DNA of 64,000 nt. Origin: Daphnia pulex. Lineage: Eukaryota > Arthropoda > Branchiopoda > Diplostraca > Daphniidae. The stretch's first letter is position 1, and every line of letters starts with the position of its first letter. Below the pieces are notes generated by a model. That model searched no databases and had not been told where the DNA came from. It saw only the letters and a program-made list of their open reading frames with translations. Made by a program: the position numbers and the translations under genes. Below, piece by piece: positions 10,245 through 20,785 of the stretch. The stretch lies in the NCBI RefSeq assembly GCF_021134715.1, contig NC_060027.1:3596001-3660000 (forward strand), given 5' to 3'.

Positions 10245-11042
10245 TTAATTCTGGTTGTTTGCGTGGTCGTCTGCTTTAGGATCATCATGGAAGAGATTGT
10301 CAGCTTTTTCTCGGAGATGCGAAGCCTTTTCTTCTATAAAAAACCCAGAGTGCTCCAGTAATTGGGTCCATGTCTTTGGAGGTACTCTAGTTAACACTCC
10401 ATGTTTGACAAACCATTCCTCTAAAGTTTCATTAATTCCAACCGGATCTTCTTTATCTTCCGGTCTTGACAATTCAGATGGTGCTTCCTCTTTGGCATGT
10501 CTGACAGCTTGCTGCAATGTTCCCAGAGCTTCAGCCAGCGCTGCAGCTTGTTCAGTGGCAAGCGCTTCAGCTTGTTGTCGGGCAGTGGCTGCAGACTGTA
10601 CCACTTCATTTTTCTCATCGGTTAATTTCAATAGCAGTTCCTTTTGATTGCGAGACTCTTCCGTCAAAGTGTTGATATTTTCTTTGCATGAGTTCAATTC
10701 TCGTTCCAATTCCAGAATCTTTTTGTCTGCTTCCATCACCGCGGATTTTTCTTGATTACATTGAGCTTTCGAGATGGTTAACTCGTTTTGTGCTTCATCC
10801 AAAAGTCTGGACTTTTCGTCGGTTTCCGTTTTAGCGACGTTTACCGCATCCTCAAAATGCGCTTTTGAGCAGGTTAATTCGAAATTTACGTCTCCCTGTC
10901 CACACTGTTCTCCGGTTTCAGGAATGTTGACTTTTCCTTTGTCTTCTGCTCTGAGACGTTTGCGAGTAAGGCGTTCCAATAGCCAAGCACTGCCACATAG
11001 AAAGATTGTTACGACAGTGAATTCAACGACTGAAGTAAACAT
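10245..11042 (-). CDS. membrane-anchored coiled-coil protein, 265 aa, intronless
   Basis: This is a single open frame from ATG at 11042 to TAA at 10245. Residues about 5-22 form a hydrophobic segment (VVEFTVVTIFLCGSAWLL) followed by basic RLTRKRLR, which fits a signal anchor. Residues about 60-195 are rich in E/K/Q/A/L heptads and should form a long coiled coil. The C-terminal 70 residues are more globular (LEEWFVKHGVLTRVPPKTW). A TATA box sits about 65 bp upstream of the start codon on the same strand. I do not recognise a named family, and function is unknown. Having no introns in an intron-dense region may indicate a retrocopy or a lineage-specific gene. Its 3' flank is duplicated at 3658-3771. 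Confidence 0.7.
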   Translation of the reverse strand: MFTSVVEFTVVTIFLCGSAWLLERLTRKRLRAEDKGKVNIPETGEQCGQGDVNFELTCSKAHFEDAVNVAKTETDEKSRLLDEAQNELTISKAQCNQEKSAVMEADKKILELERELNSCKENINTLTEESRNQKELLLKLTDEKNEVVQSAATARQQAEALATEQAAALAEALGTLQQAVRHAKEEAPSELSRPEDKEDPVGINETLEEWFVKHGVLTRVPPKTWTQLLEHSGFFIEEKASHLREKADNLFHDDPKADDHANNQN

Positions 11043-11107
11043 TTTGGTTTCTGAAGTTTTTAGTTGATTGTGCTCAACACTATGCCCTATTGTGGTTTCA
11101 CGTTGCC

Positions 11108-11114
11108 TCTTTAT
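11108..11114 (-). promoter_or_regulatory. TATA box of the coiled-coil gene
   Basis: The minus strand reads TATAAAG at 11114-11108, about 65 bp before the ATG at 11042, with no intervening ATG. The position suits a short 5' UTR of some 35-40 bases. Confidence 0.5.
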
Positions 11115-11883
11115 AGGTTCTAGGCTGTCGGCTTGAAGAGCAAGTATTCAGTGCGCAATATTTTTATGTATATTTAATATTTAGAAATCTTCAATTTCAT
11201 AATTATTTATTTAGTTAAATTCAGAATTTTTTTTCACACATATTTCAAAAAGAAAATTAAAATTTAAATAATTTATGAGCACTTTGTGTTAATTTTAGTA
11301 ATGCTCACTATCAGAATGGCAAGGTGTGTTCCCTGCTGGCCGTAATTGCATCATAGTTATTTTACCCTTTTTCCAAATTTGTTAGAATTTTACTTAAATG
11401 TTAAATATTTTCTTTAAGAATTTTCTTTAAGAATTAGGCAATCAAAATTAAATTTTTTTATTTGGATCACAACGTAATCACGTAGGTTCTTGGGTAGAAA
11501 ACGAGCAGAGCAATAATAAGAAAAAACATTTATTGATTCAACACCGAATATTAAGTAAAAAATCATACGCCACGCCCACTACATGTTATTTCGTTAAATT
11601 CGTACGGCCATATCTTACGTCAACACGGAAATGCAGTAAGGATAATCGAACCCCGTAGAGCAGCACAACCCAATAAAAGTCAAGTCCAACCAGCTGTTTC
11701 GCCTGGGAATTCTTAAGAAGCACGAGATGTCCGATTGGTCGTGTCAATCTTTGAATACCTTAAACGCATGAAAAAGATATATTCGATAGAAATGGTTTCA
11801 TCGACGATGAAAGACGCTAAAGCCATAGCAGTCTTTTGCCACCCTTTCAAGGCAACACTTTGTTTCGCTCGTACAAAGCAAAG
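11115..11883. other. intergenic, AT-rich
   Basis: This segment lies between divergently transcribed genes. It is strongly AT-rich at 11160-11460, with poly-A/T runs. No gene, RNA or repeat is recognised. It should contain the upstream promoter of the secreted-protein gene at 11884, but I see no convincing TATA box near it. Confidence 0.4.
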
Positions 11884-12702
11884 ATGAAAAGGCTAGTTTA
11901 TAATCGAACTCAGATTCTTTTTAGTGGTTTCTTATTTTTATCGCTGTTTTTAGCGTTTGTTACCCCAGAAACTAACGCGTCCGAATCTCCGAGTTCTGTA
12001 GCCTCACGTCAGAACAACAAACATTTCCTACTCCCATCGAGCATTTATACCAAAGGTCCACTTAAGCTCTTCCCAACTGTAACAAAGTCAAGTTCAACAG
12101 TTGTTACCAAAATCGAAACGACGAGCGTTGTATGCGCTAAGCTAGTTAACGTCACCGGGCCTTGTCTACGACGAAGAGGAGCCTGGGTTGAAGAACCCAT
12201 CGTCCTGAGCTTCCACGGAGACTTTGACGATGCCTTCGACCTTAAGTATTCACCAGTTCTTAGGTAAGTAAAATTTTGACACTTCAAAATTTATTAATTG
12301 TCCAGATTAGATGCTCCAGACTGATGAACTGTAATTTGACATTTTGACAGAGTTGAGACAACCGCAGCTCCGGAAAGTACGACGTTTGACGAATCCCGAT
12401 TGAACAATGACCCATCAACCGCAGTCGCTTCATCTGTTCATGATAGCGAAGAAAATCAGCGACTGAATGGATTACCATTCTTCTTCTTTCGCGGTATCAG
12501 TCGCTGGTTTTTTTCTCTTCTCTCGCAGTTTGTCGAAACTAAGGTACCGCTACCAATCAACACAATCATTTTTCAACGAACCATCACCGTTACCCAGACA
12601 TCAACTGTTGTCAATACCGTCTTCGTTCAACGGTGCACTCCGTCGCCCTTTCCCTTTTCATTGTGTCGCGAAAGGAAATCGTATTCGAACTATTTTCGAT
12701 AG
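11884..12702 (+). CDS. secreted Thr/Val-rich protein, 243 aa, two exons
   Basis: Exon 1 is 11884-12263 and exon 2 is 12351-12702 (TAG), phase 2, with an 87-bp GT-AG intron. The start at 11884 is chosen because it places a clean signal peptide (RTQILFSGFLFLSLFLAFVT) at residues about 9-28. The mature part has STVVTKIETTSVVCAKLVNV, then TGPCLRRRGAW and EEPIVLSF. Exon 2 has ITVTQTSTVVNTVFVQRC. The Thr/Val strings followed by Cys and a Cys-Arg-Arg-Arg motif recall a lineage-specific family of secreted proteins I have seen in Daphnia. The biochemical role is unknown. An AATAAA near 12953 could be its polyadenylation signal. Confidence 0.75.
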
Positions 12703-13324
12703 TTACGTAAAAGAACATTTAAGGGTTGCTCAAATTTGATAAACAACTGCTTGACATTGATTTAATCTGTAGTGCATTGCATACACTTTTGAAATACGTT
12801 ATTTTATTGGAATGTGCATCTGTCTGGTGTAAAAAAATCACCCACATTTGTGTAAGATTAACCATCATATGAAATGATATCGCTAATTCGCTACCTAGCA
12901 TGTTTTTGTTGATTATGTATCGTTTGACCATTTTTAGTGCTATAGATATTCAATAAAGAAAACTGTCTTAAATCAATCGCAAATTCATGGCTGATTTGAA
13001 TCCGCTATTTTCGAATTAAAAATCCAACGCCTTTAGCAGGCATAATAGAAATAACCTGTTGCGAAATCCCCCGCAAAAGGGGGCAGCACAGAGACTCAGG
13101 CAGTAGCAGACGACTGTTCGTGACAGTTCGAGACTCGGAGTCTCGGTGCTCTCGGTGAACAACTTTATGGTTTGTGTGATTTATTTAAATTCTACTAGCG
13201 TGTGAAATAAAGTACCGTCAATTACTTGCTCTTCCCGTATTCGTCTTTCCTGAAAAGCCCATACTACCATTGTATATATCTAGTAAGTATAACATAACCC
13301 ATGTAAGCAAAGAACTTCCGCTGT
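12703..13324. other. intergenic spacer
   Basis: AT-rich 3' flank of the secreted-protein gene, then a short GC-richer stretch near 13075-13150 with repeated GACTCGGAGTCTCGG-like text (local inverted symmetry CCGAGACTC/GAGTCTCGG). No gene is recognised. Confidence 0.35.
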
Positions 13325-14172
13325 GTAGAAATCATGGCCTACTATAGTCACGGCCCATCATCGTACGCTTCTGTGTGGGACCAATTTTGGGTTCCCTGCC
13401 CCTTCCCTGTTGCCATAGTACATAGCCAGAGGGTCGTAAGTATCGGTTTTTGTTCCACATTTCCGCAGATTCTGTGTCTGGCTTGCATAGTGCTATGGTC
13501 AGAGTCAACTGAAAAAAACCATTGACAGTCGAATGGTTAAAGCGGTAGATTCCCACTAGAGTGGTATTAGGTTCAAATCTATGCAAGTCATAATCAATTT
13601 TTCATAATTTTTCCTTGTTTTTTCTTTATTTTTAAAGCGAATTAGATGGAATGCCTAGATTGTGAAAAAATGAGAGTTTTTTCACATTATTTTCAACAAA
13701 ATCTGAATTTGCTTTTTTTTCTAAGTCCTTGCCAAAGAAAACAAATTCAGATTTTGTTTTAAAAAATGTGAAAAAACTCGCATTTTTTACACAATCTAGG
13801 CATTCCATCTAATTCGCTTTAAAAATATAGAAAAAACAAGGAAAAATTATGAAAAATTGATTGTGCCTTGCGTAGATTTGAACCTAACACCTCACTTGTG
13901 GGAATCCGCCGCTATACCCACTAGACTGTCCTTCAATTGCTTTCTATCGACTCTGACCATGGCTGCATGCAAGCCAGACACACAGGCATGGCGACTTAAG
14001 CCAAAAAATCCCAAAGGGTGGAAAGAATCTGCGGAAATGTGGAAGAAAAACCGATACTTACGACCCTCTGGCTATGTACTATGGCAACAGGAAAGGGGCA
14101 GGGAACCCAAAATTGGTCCCACACAGAAGCGTACGATGATGGGCCGTGACTATAGTAGGCCATGGTAGAAAT
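13325..14172. mobile_element. foldback (fully palindromic) MITE with 8-bp target duplication
   Basis: The element spans 13333-14164 and is flanked on both sides by GTAGAAAT (13325-13332 and 14165-14172). It starts CATGGCCTACTATAGTCACG and ends with the exact reverse complement. The terminal ~120 bp of each arm are nearly identical. The rest of the arms also pair, except for a ~40-bp segment present only in the right arm (about 13993-14032) and an unpaired centre near 13715-13735. There is no transposase. An 8-bp duplication is typical of hAT-family transposases, so this is probably a non-autonomous hAT-type foldback. Homology search is needed for the family name. Confidence 0.9.
13866..13935 (-). 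other. tRNA-like segment with A-box/B-box-like motifs inside the foldback element
   Basis: On the minus strand TAGTGGGTATAGCGG (A-box-like) is followed about 25 bp later by AGGTTCAAATC (B-box-like), as in a tRNA or tRNA-derived SINE head. A diverged mirror copy lies in the left arm on the plus strand (GGTTAAAGCGG ... AGGTTCAAATC, about 13530-13575). The acceptor stem does not close convincingly, so this is not called a functional tRNA. Confidence 0.4.
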
Positions 14173-14388
14173 GGAAGACCAATCGTTCGATTCATTAAGC
14201 AGAAAAAGATGCTTGACTTTGTAAATTATTCTGAGACTCAAAGTTTATTGACTCAAATTGTAAGAAAAACAACAAAGCACATGGAAATGCTGCTATTTGA
14301 GTTTTGAGATAACGGTCTAATTATATGTAAGATATTTGTTACAAGACATTCATGTAATTTAAGTGCTATTGCTTCAACTTTGTGTTCA

Positions 14389-17076
14389 TCATTGTAGAAC
14401 CAACGTTTCTCTTCCCCGTTCACGCCGGACTGTTCCTTCCTGTAATTTATTTTTCTCCAGGCAAAGCATTTTGACTCGGAATATCCTAGAAGTCAAAGTC
14501 AATCATTTTAATTATGACTTTAACTAAAATATAAGAAAGGCAAACAAACTTAATTTATACTTTTCTATTTTCTCCCAGTATTTGATCTGCTGCTCCATTT
14601 GCGGAAGGTTATCTCTAAGCTGTTTCTGATCTTGACGCAGTTGAGCGTTGAGCTTCTCCTGTTCCGCAATTTTATGCTGAAGTTGATCCCGAACGGATTT
14701 CCCGCGTTCAGTCTGTTGCTGTTGAACGCCGCTGACGTACAGTTTCATCTCGTCGGTGGCCCTCTGTAGGTATTTTTCATTTTTCGTTAGGTTAGCTTCC
14801 AGCTGACGGCATCGTTCTTCTAGCGTGACAATCTCATTCTCCAAACCGCTTTTCACCTGTCGTTACAAATATTTCATTGACTTACCGAGTCTAACATGAC
14901 ATGCCAACCGGACCAAAATCAAACGGTTTACGTTTACTATCGACGAGATGGTATCCTCGATTAGCTGAACCTGTGCGTCATATTCTTTTTTCTTAGCTTC
15001 GTATTCGGGCAATGTTTCTTGGTAAGTTTGTCTTAGAGGTCGTAATTCTGTTTTTAACAAAATTTTGAGCTGTGATTAGTACCATTTTAATTGATTTGAA
15101 CGCAAAGGACAGACCTCGGAGAAGTGGAGCGAGAGCGACCTTCTTGTCGTTGATCTTAGAATTCAGAAGGCGGACGAGATTAGACATTTCTTCTAGAGTA
15201 CGGCCTTTCTCTTCGTCTGTGTTGGCCTTTTCGTCCGAAATTCGCTCGAGAAGATCCCTCGTTTCGCGGAATCCTCTGACACCTTGTTGCGTTTCGATAC
15301 GGTCGAGACTGTCGCTCAGTGCTCCTTCCTGAGCCCTGAGAATTTCCAGTGTCCGGCTCAGAATGCCGTATTCGGCTTTAAGGTCATTCAACTCGGCTCG
15401 TCGCTGTTTGTACACGTTACTTTTGACGCGCAAATCGCTAACATAAGCCTTGAATTGCTCACCAGTTAGTAATGCGTCGGAATTTTCACCCAATTGTTGT
15501 TTTTTGGCCTAAATGATATTGACATTGATTATCTTCGATGTTTAAAATCGTGTTTTTCAATTTAAACCTGAAGTTGGGCCTCCAGTGCCGTCATTTCCTG
15601 AATGACGTGATTTAATCTCTCAGCGCAGGCTTCTTTTTTCCGGGACATGATAAGCGACTGTTGTCTGTAAAGCGCCATACCGTCTTCTATCGGATCGTTC
15701 TGCAAGGCTCTTTTCTCCGTTAGCTGAGCAATTTGACTACGAAGTTCATCGCTCTAGATAACGACAACAAAATGTTCAAATCAAACTAGCCGCCAAGGCA
15801 TTCACTTTTAACTGTTTTCACCTTCTGGACGACAAGTTGAAGATCCGCTGAAGTTGGATTGGGCGGCGCTAAGACTTTCTCCATCAAAGCTATGCTAGCT
15901 GTTATTTGCTGGGTTTCCTTAGTTAGCTTTTCGTTGATCATGTATTGATTGACTCGAATGGCGTCTTCAGCACGCTGTATCAAACTCTGCCCACTCGCGT
16001 TGACTTTACTTTGACGCATGTCCATCAGTTGATGAGTTAGACGTTGGCGACGAGCTTCCAAGTGGCTGAGGTAACTCTTTTGGTCGTCTTTCTGCGTTTG
16101 AAACTCGCGGCTCTTCTCTTTCTCGGCGCGCAGCTTTTTCGCCATGGAAAGTAGTTGGTTATAATTCGCCACACCCTCCACCTTGCAGTACGTGAAATAA
16201 AGTTAAAATAAGGAATAATAAAGGAAACCCCGCTGCTGGAAAAAATATGCTCACTTTGCGTTGTGTGCGTTCAATTCGACGGATCAAAACTTCTCTGTCA
16301 TCTTCCATTGATTGGAGATCTTTTCTTAGATCGGATACAGTGTCATTTACAGCTTGGCTGGTGTCGAATTGTTTGTGTCGCTGTTTAAACTCTTCAATCA
16401 GGAATTCGTACTGTAATCAACCAGTGTAGTATAGATTTTAAAATGGTGTTTTATTTTTCAATAGAATTTCCTAATAATTACTCCTTACCTGTTCATAAAG
16501 ATCAATAACATCACTGTCTGACCGCATTTCAGGCGCGATATCAATCTTGACCAAGTAGCGTGACAAGTAAGCTCGTTTCTTCAGGTCCTCCCTACGCTGC
16601 AGTAGCCAGTTAAGTATCGGGTTGATGGTTTCCGGTCTACCAGCGATCAAACCTTCACGGAATTCATTTCTATGAATTTAGTAAAAAAAAAAAAACATGT
16701 GTATCAGTGATTCCCGTTTGTAGACTCTCAAAATAAACTTACGGATCTTCCGTTTCAGGTTTGAATTTGAAAATTTGTAACGAGGTCAGTAAACGCAAAG
16801 CCAACGCATCGACTGGCTCGTCGTTGATATCGACCCGAGTTTTCGATTCAATTTCGCACAAGACATCGCTTAAAAGCTATTGAATTCCCGTATATAATTT
16901 GGGTTTTTTAAAGAGATTTAGATTATACTTTCAATTTTACTTGTAGTGGTCTGAACGAATTTTACCTGTAACAGCTGAGGAGGGTGAAGGGCGTTGAAAG
17001 TGATGTTAGTTAGATTTAAATTAAAAGGTGGTTGGTTTAGTTCGATCACAATGATTTTGACTAGCTGCTGCGTCAT
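14389..17076 (-). CDS. IFT81: intraflagellar transport protein 81 (IFT81), 674 aa, ten exons
   Basis: Exons are 17076-16966, 16876-16743, 16669-16489, 16410-16255, 16181-15822, 15753-15568, 15508-15115, 15047-14938, 14856-14561 and 14485-14389. They sum to 2025 nt in continuous phase, giving 674 residues, essentially the length of human IFT81 (676). IFT81 is an IFT-B core subunit. Its N-terminal calponin-homology domain binds tubulin with IFT74, and the rest is coiled coil. Visible family signatures are the N-terminal ITFNALHPPQLLQ, INPILNWLLQRREDLKKRAY, YRQQSLIMSRKKEA, FKAYVSDLRVKSNVYKQRRA, ELRPLRQTYQ, LQRATDEMKLYVS and the C-terminal ETLVLQ. The donor of exon 8 is chosen by phase. A stronger-looking GTAAGT at 14885-14880 would break the frame. 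In arthropods this gene serves cilia of sensory neurons and sperm. Confidence 0.95.
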
Positions 17077-17293
17077 TCTACAAAGCCTTTTTGATTGAAA
17101 TCACTGAGAAGAAGTACGTGTGATTTGCAACGACGTGTTTGACGTGTCCTGTTTGTTTTTATTGTTGCGTAACCATGGCAACGTAAAAAGTCCAAAATAT
17201 TGACACACTAAAGTAAACAAAACCATTTCCGACTACTAATTTCAAATTAAATTTTATTGTGGACTTTGCAGCAATAAAATGATGCCATACAAA

Positions 17294-17980
17294 TTATCCA
17301 AGAAAGGGTAAACTAGAATTTGCAGCGCCATTTCCAGATTGAACAAACTCGACCAAAGCATGCCAAGCGCTTAAGCCCTTTTGTTTCGCCTGATGTAAAA
17401 CGTTGATGGAATCAAGAAATGCCCATCCTAATCCAGTCCTGGGAACATTGGAGTTACATTTGTTCCAAAATCCGCACTGCTGGCCGACGACCGTCATGTT
17501 CAGCGACATACCGGATACATTAGGATAGACGTTGCCTTCTCTGCTCCCGTAGTATGTGTGATTTCGATGGTCGAGCTGCATCACGTAAGGCAATGGATAC
17601 TCGGAGAAACAGTCACGAATGAAGGCGAATTCGAATTGTTTGATGCGGCCGGAATTCATGTAAGAAAAGATTATGTGAAGCGTTCCGCAATAGCCCTGGC
17701 CTGGTGAGCAGGTTTTGACGTGTGCGTTATTTGGCCTGAATCTTTGATCCTGTCCACAAGGATCGTCAACAAGAGACGGTCCGTCTGCACGCGAGATCCA
17801 GCTGCAATGATAACACTCCATTGGAGCGGATGATGATGTGTAATACTGAGCAAGACAAACGATAACTGCCATGAAAGTTAAAATTAACAGGATGACTGGA
17901 ATTTTCCAAAAATTTGACCGAACGACTGGCCTTTCTCCAGAAGTACTCCTCTTAATTTTCTTTTCTCCTTTTCTCGTCAT
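17294..17980 (-). CDS. Ly6/three-finger-like membrane-anchored protein, 228 aa, intronless
   Basis: A single frame runs from ATG 17980 to TGA 17294. A basic N-terminus (KKIKRSTSGERPVVR) precedes a hydrophobic helix at about residues 28-46 (PVILLILTFMAVIVCLAQYY), which fits a signal anchor or a long signal peptide. The ectodomain starts ECYHC and has the spaced cysteines DPC, CSPGQGYC, RDC, QQCGFWNKCN. The CxxC-type start and terminal CN are the hallmarks of Ly6/uPAR domains, which bind receptors or channels extracellularly. There is no strong C-terminal hydrophobic GPI signal, which is unusual for the family. Its start codon lies about 400 bp from that of TIMM29, head to head. Confidence 0.7.
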   Translation of the reverse strand: MTRKGEKKIKRSTSGERPVVRSNFWKIPVILLILTFMAVIVCLAQYYTSSSAPMECYHCSWISRADGPSLVDDPCGQDQRFRPNNAHVKTCSPGQGYCGTLHIIFSYMNSGRIKQFEFAFIRDCFSEYPLPYVMQLDHRNHTYYGSREGNVYPNVSGMSLNMTVVGQQCGFWNKCNSNVPRTGLGWAFLDSINVLHQAKQKGLSAWHALVEFVQSGNGAANSSLPFLG

Positions 17981-18378
17981 TTTAACTCAGGACTTTAACT
18001 TATTGAATCTTATCAGTAGTTAGTTCTACAACCTTCAGATATGATCGTTAATCTCCAACTGAATGTAATGTTCCTCATTCTCACCAAATAACTCACTTTC
18101 CCTGTGAATTGAAATATAGAGGGAGGAAGAAGGGAAATCAAAGAATTCCTTTCCTTGTGGCTTTGAAGGCCAATTTTAAACTTTCAAGCCAACGATCTTC
18201 TTCGCTCTTAATTTCAAAAGCTCGGAAATTGCGATAGCAGGAAATAGTTTAGGTTTAGGCAACACCATTCCAATAATGTTGTTGAAACCCAGAAATTTAT
18301 AAACACGTGAAATTCGTCTGCTTCAAAATCCCACTTGGTCGAGACTCGACTCGTACGATTTACTCTTCCAGAAAGAAA

Positions 18379-19147
18379 ATGTTTCGATTTTCACGAAGAA
18401 TTTTTGGTCGAAAACATGGAGGAAAAACAAAATTTTCGTCCACAACATCAACAACGGCAAATCCAGTGCCAGTTCCACCGACACCCGTCGAAGAAAAAGT
18501 ATCCAAGATGGATCAGTGGAGTAAGACTTGAGAAACATGACTTCGGCATTATGCTCAATTAATATGTACCCAAACAATAATCTCACTCTTTTTCACAGAA
18601 AAATTCTGGACAATTCTCTACTCTGACTATAAAGATGTTGCAGTTGACACTATCACAGGCATGAAGGAAAAACCTAGGAAAGCTGCAGCATATTTTACAG
18701 GTATTTTTACTTCATTACTCTGAAATTTTTTAACCTGTTATTAATTAATCTCATGAATATACAGGAATTGGCTGTGTGTTGTATGCAATGGAAACAAATC
18801 CTGAAGCACGGACTTACTATGAAACAATGGTAAAGGCAGCAGATGACACAATTCTGGTTTCTGATGCCAATCTCAATCCAGCCACAGACAAACGTCTTTG
18901 TTTAATCCGGCAAAGTTACAATGAAGGAACAGTTCGCTGCTTAAATTTGGGTGTATTTTCCTTGATTTGGTTGGGGAACTATCATCAGGATTGTGGTATT
19001 TATCCCTCTCAGTGCAAATACTTGAAACCAGGAATAGTTAATTTCCACAAGAGGATTATTGATGTTGGCTTTCTAGGCCAATGGTGGAATATTAATTGGT
19101 ACATGAAAGACTTTGATATAAATGCCATTGAGTTTTCTGGTCAGTAA
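18379..19147 (+). CDS. TIMM29: mitochondrial inner-membrane translocase subunit Tim29, 208 aa
   Basis: Exons 18379-18520, 18599-18700 and 18765-19147 give 627 nt in phase. The N-terminus is basic and Ser/Thr-rich (MFRFSRRIFGRKHGGK), as expected of a mitochondrial presequence. The conserved C-terminal block CKYLKPGIVNFHKRIIDVGF then GQWWNINWYMKDFDINAIEF matches the Tim29 (C19orf52) signature in human. A membrane segment near AAAYFTGIGCVLYAM precedes it. Tim29 is a metazoan subunit of the TIM22 complex, which inserts carrier proteins into the inner membrane. The protein ends soon after the DINxxEF motif, so it is shorter than human Tim29 at the C-terminus. The name is not related to timeless. 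Confidence 0.88.
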
Positions 19148-19972
19148 GAATTTTAAATGATGTATAGAGAAACAAATGCAATTTCTTTCCAAACTTTATT
19201 ATTCACCCAGCTTTTTCTAACAATTTAGTTAAAGACATTAATATTTGTTATTAAAACCATTTAGCTAGTTTTTGTTGAAATATAGTTTTATTTAATTATA
19301 TGGTTTTATTACCAAGTATGATAGGCAGATATTGTGATGTTAAAGAGAGAGTTTATGAAAATCAAACGTTAAAATACTGATAAAAATCTCATCAAGTTAC
19401 TCCTAATTCTGTTTTCAGCAGCTAGCTTTACTTGAAATTTGATATCCTACTGTACATTTACTAGAATGGATGACAAGGAGGCCTCAGCATTGAGAGCGCT
19501 CTTTTGTTGCTGAATCTGCCCTTGTTACTAGCCAGTTACTAGCGTACACCATCTATATAATCTAAATCGTACTGTCATGCGAATTAGCTATTTGTGATCA
19601 TGATGACCGATGATTGATGACTGAAAATTTAAGGGCCGCTTTTAATCGACGGTTTTCACAGAACTTGATAAAAAGTAATGCAGAATTCCTATAATTGATA
19701 GTGGAAATAAATATTGAAAGATGTTAATTTGAACAACCCTAAAAAGCACAGTTAAATTGATTAAATTGTAGGTTCCGTAACCCGTCACAACTCACAATTC
19801 ACAAGTCCGGCAGGAACATCGGCGATCGGCCGGTACTCCGGCCGGACGACAACTTGACAACAGTGTATAGTGACAGAAATAGAAAAAAGTGAAAGCAGTT
19901 TGTTTATCATTGTTGTTAATTTTGTCATGTTTTAGATTAAGATAAGTGTGCTAATTTTCTTATTATATAAAA
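19148..19972. other. intergenic 3' flank / promoter
   Basis: AT-rich 3' flank of TIMM29, then the promoter region of the zinc-finger gene with a GC-rich dyad-like stretch (CGGCGATCGGCCGGTACTCCGG) near 19817-19842. A tight cluster of ATGATGACCGATGATTGATGACTGA near 19598-19622 looks like box C/D words, but the spacing is far too short for a snoRNA. Confidence 0.35.
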
Positions 19973-20785
19973 ATGGAATGGGATAGAAATGTAACAGCTC
20001 TACCAAAAGACGCAAGGTATAGATTATTACTTCAAACGACTAAACAACGCGCTATAAATTAATTCCTATAATTTCCCTGTTTAGATGGCAAGATTTGATA
20101 CCACAGTTAAAGTGTCCTCAATGTCAAATGTACCAAGGCTCCAGCATATCAAACTTAGAACGACATGTTATATTGCACTGTAAATGCAGGCCAACTTTGA
20201 TGAAAAATCACTACATTAAAAAACTTAAACATTTATGTGCAGTAAGTAAACAATAAATCTCTTTAAATAAAGTAACATACTGATGCATTGAAATGTGTAT
20301 GTGTCAAACAGCGGGTTCATTCTGCAGATGAAGATGTATTGGACTATGTGAGATTGGCCTTAGAAGCAAAATTGCTGCAGTGGAGAAAAGAGGGAATGCC
20401 TGAAATACCTCTTCTCTTAAGGCAAAATGACATTCAGTCTGCACAGAAAAAAGTGTCCAAAAATCATTCAAAACTGTTAGATCTTTGGAGATTGTGGCAC
20501 CAAGAAGTGGACAGTGTTAGTCTGGAATTCAACACCTCTGAGCTGCTTCAACTTATGACAGAAGCTGAAGGTTTGGAATGGGAACCTTGTGATGACATCC
20601 TTCCTCCTCTTAGACAGGGAGATGATCATCAGTTTAATCTCGAGCTCATGTCAGAAGTTACAGGCAAATTGAAGCAAATGCAGTCTTTATCACCTGAAGA
20701 AATGAACATTGAAGACGAGAATGTTGAGAGATTAGAAAAAGAAGCCAGGATAAATGACGGGTGGCCTACCCGTCTTTCCATTTAA
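19973..20785 (+). CDS. single C2H2 zinc-finger protein of unknown function, 224 aa
   Basis: Exons 19973-20016, 20085-20241 and 20312-20785 sum to 675 nt in phase. Residues 25-46 form one C2H2 finger (Cys25, Cys28, His42, His46; spacing C-x2-C-x13-H-x3-H). This is followed by basic KNHYIKKLKHLC. The large last exon encodes an acidic helical region (DEDVLDYVRLALEAKLLQWR, then many E/Q/L residues) ending RINDGWPTRLSI. I do not recognise a named family. One finger plus acidic helices could mediate protein or RNA contact, but that is inference. The start is the first ATG after a TATATAAAA-like string at 19964-19972. Confidence 0.75.

Noticed and set aside
13530-13935. True tRNA genes
   Set aside because: A- and B-box-like motifs are present, but acceptor and anticodon stems do not pair properly; treated as tRNA-derived sequence within a MITE.
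13857-14168. 103-codon frame in the right arm of the foldback element
   Set aside because: It lies wholly within the self-complementary element, and the mirrored frame exists in the other arm; no protein features.
14880-14885. Strong-looking GTAAGT donor in IFT81 exon 8 region
   Set aside because: Using it adds residues out of phase with the next exon; the donor at 14937 keeps the frame and the family alignment.
19598-19622. Box C/D-like words (ATGATGA ... CTGA)
   Set aside because: Only about 25 bp apart with no terminal stem, too short for a C/D snoRNA.
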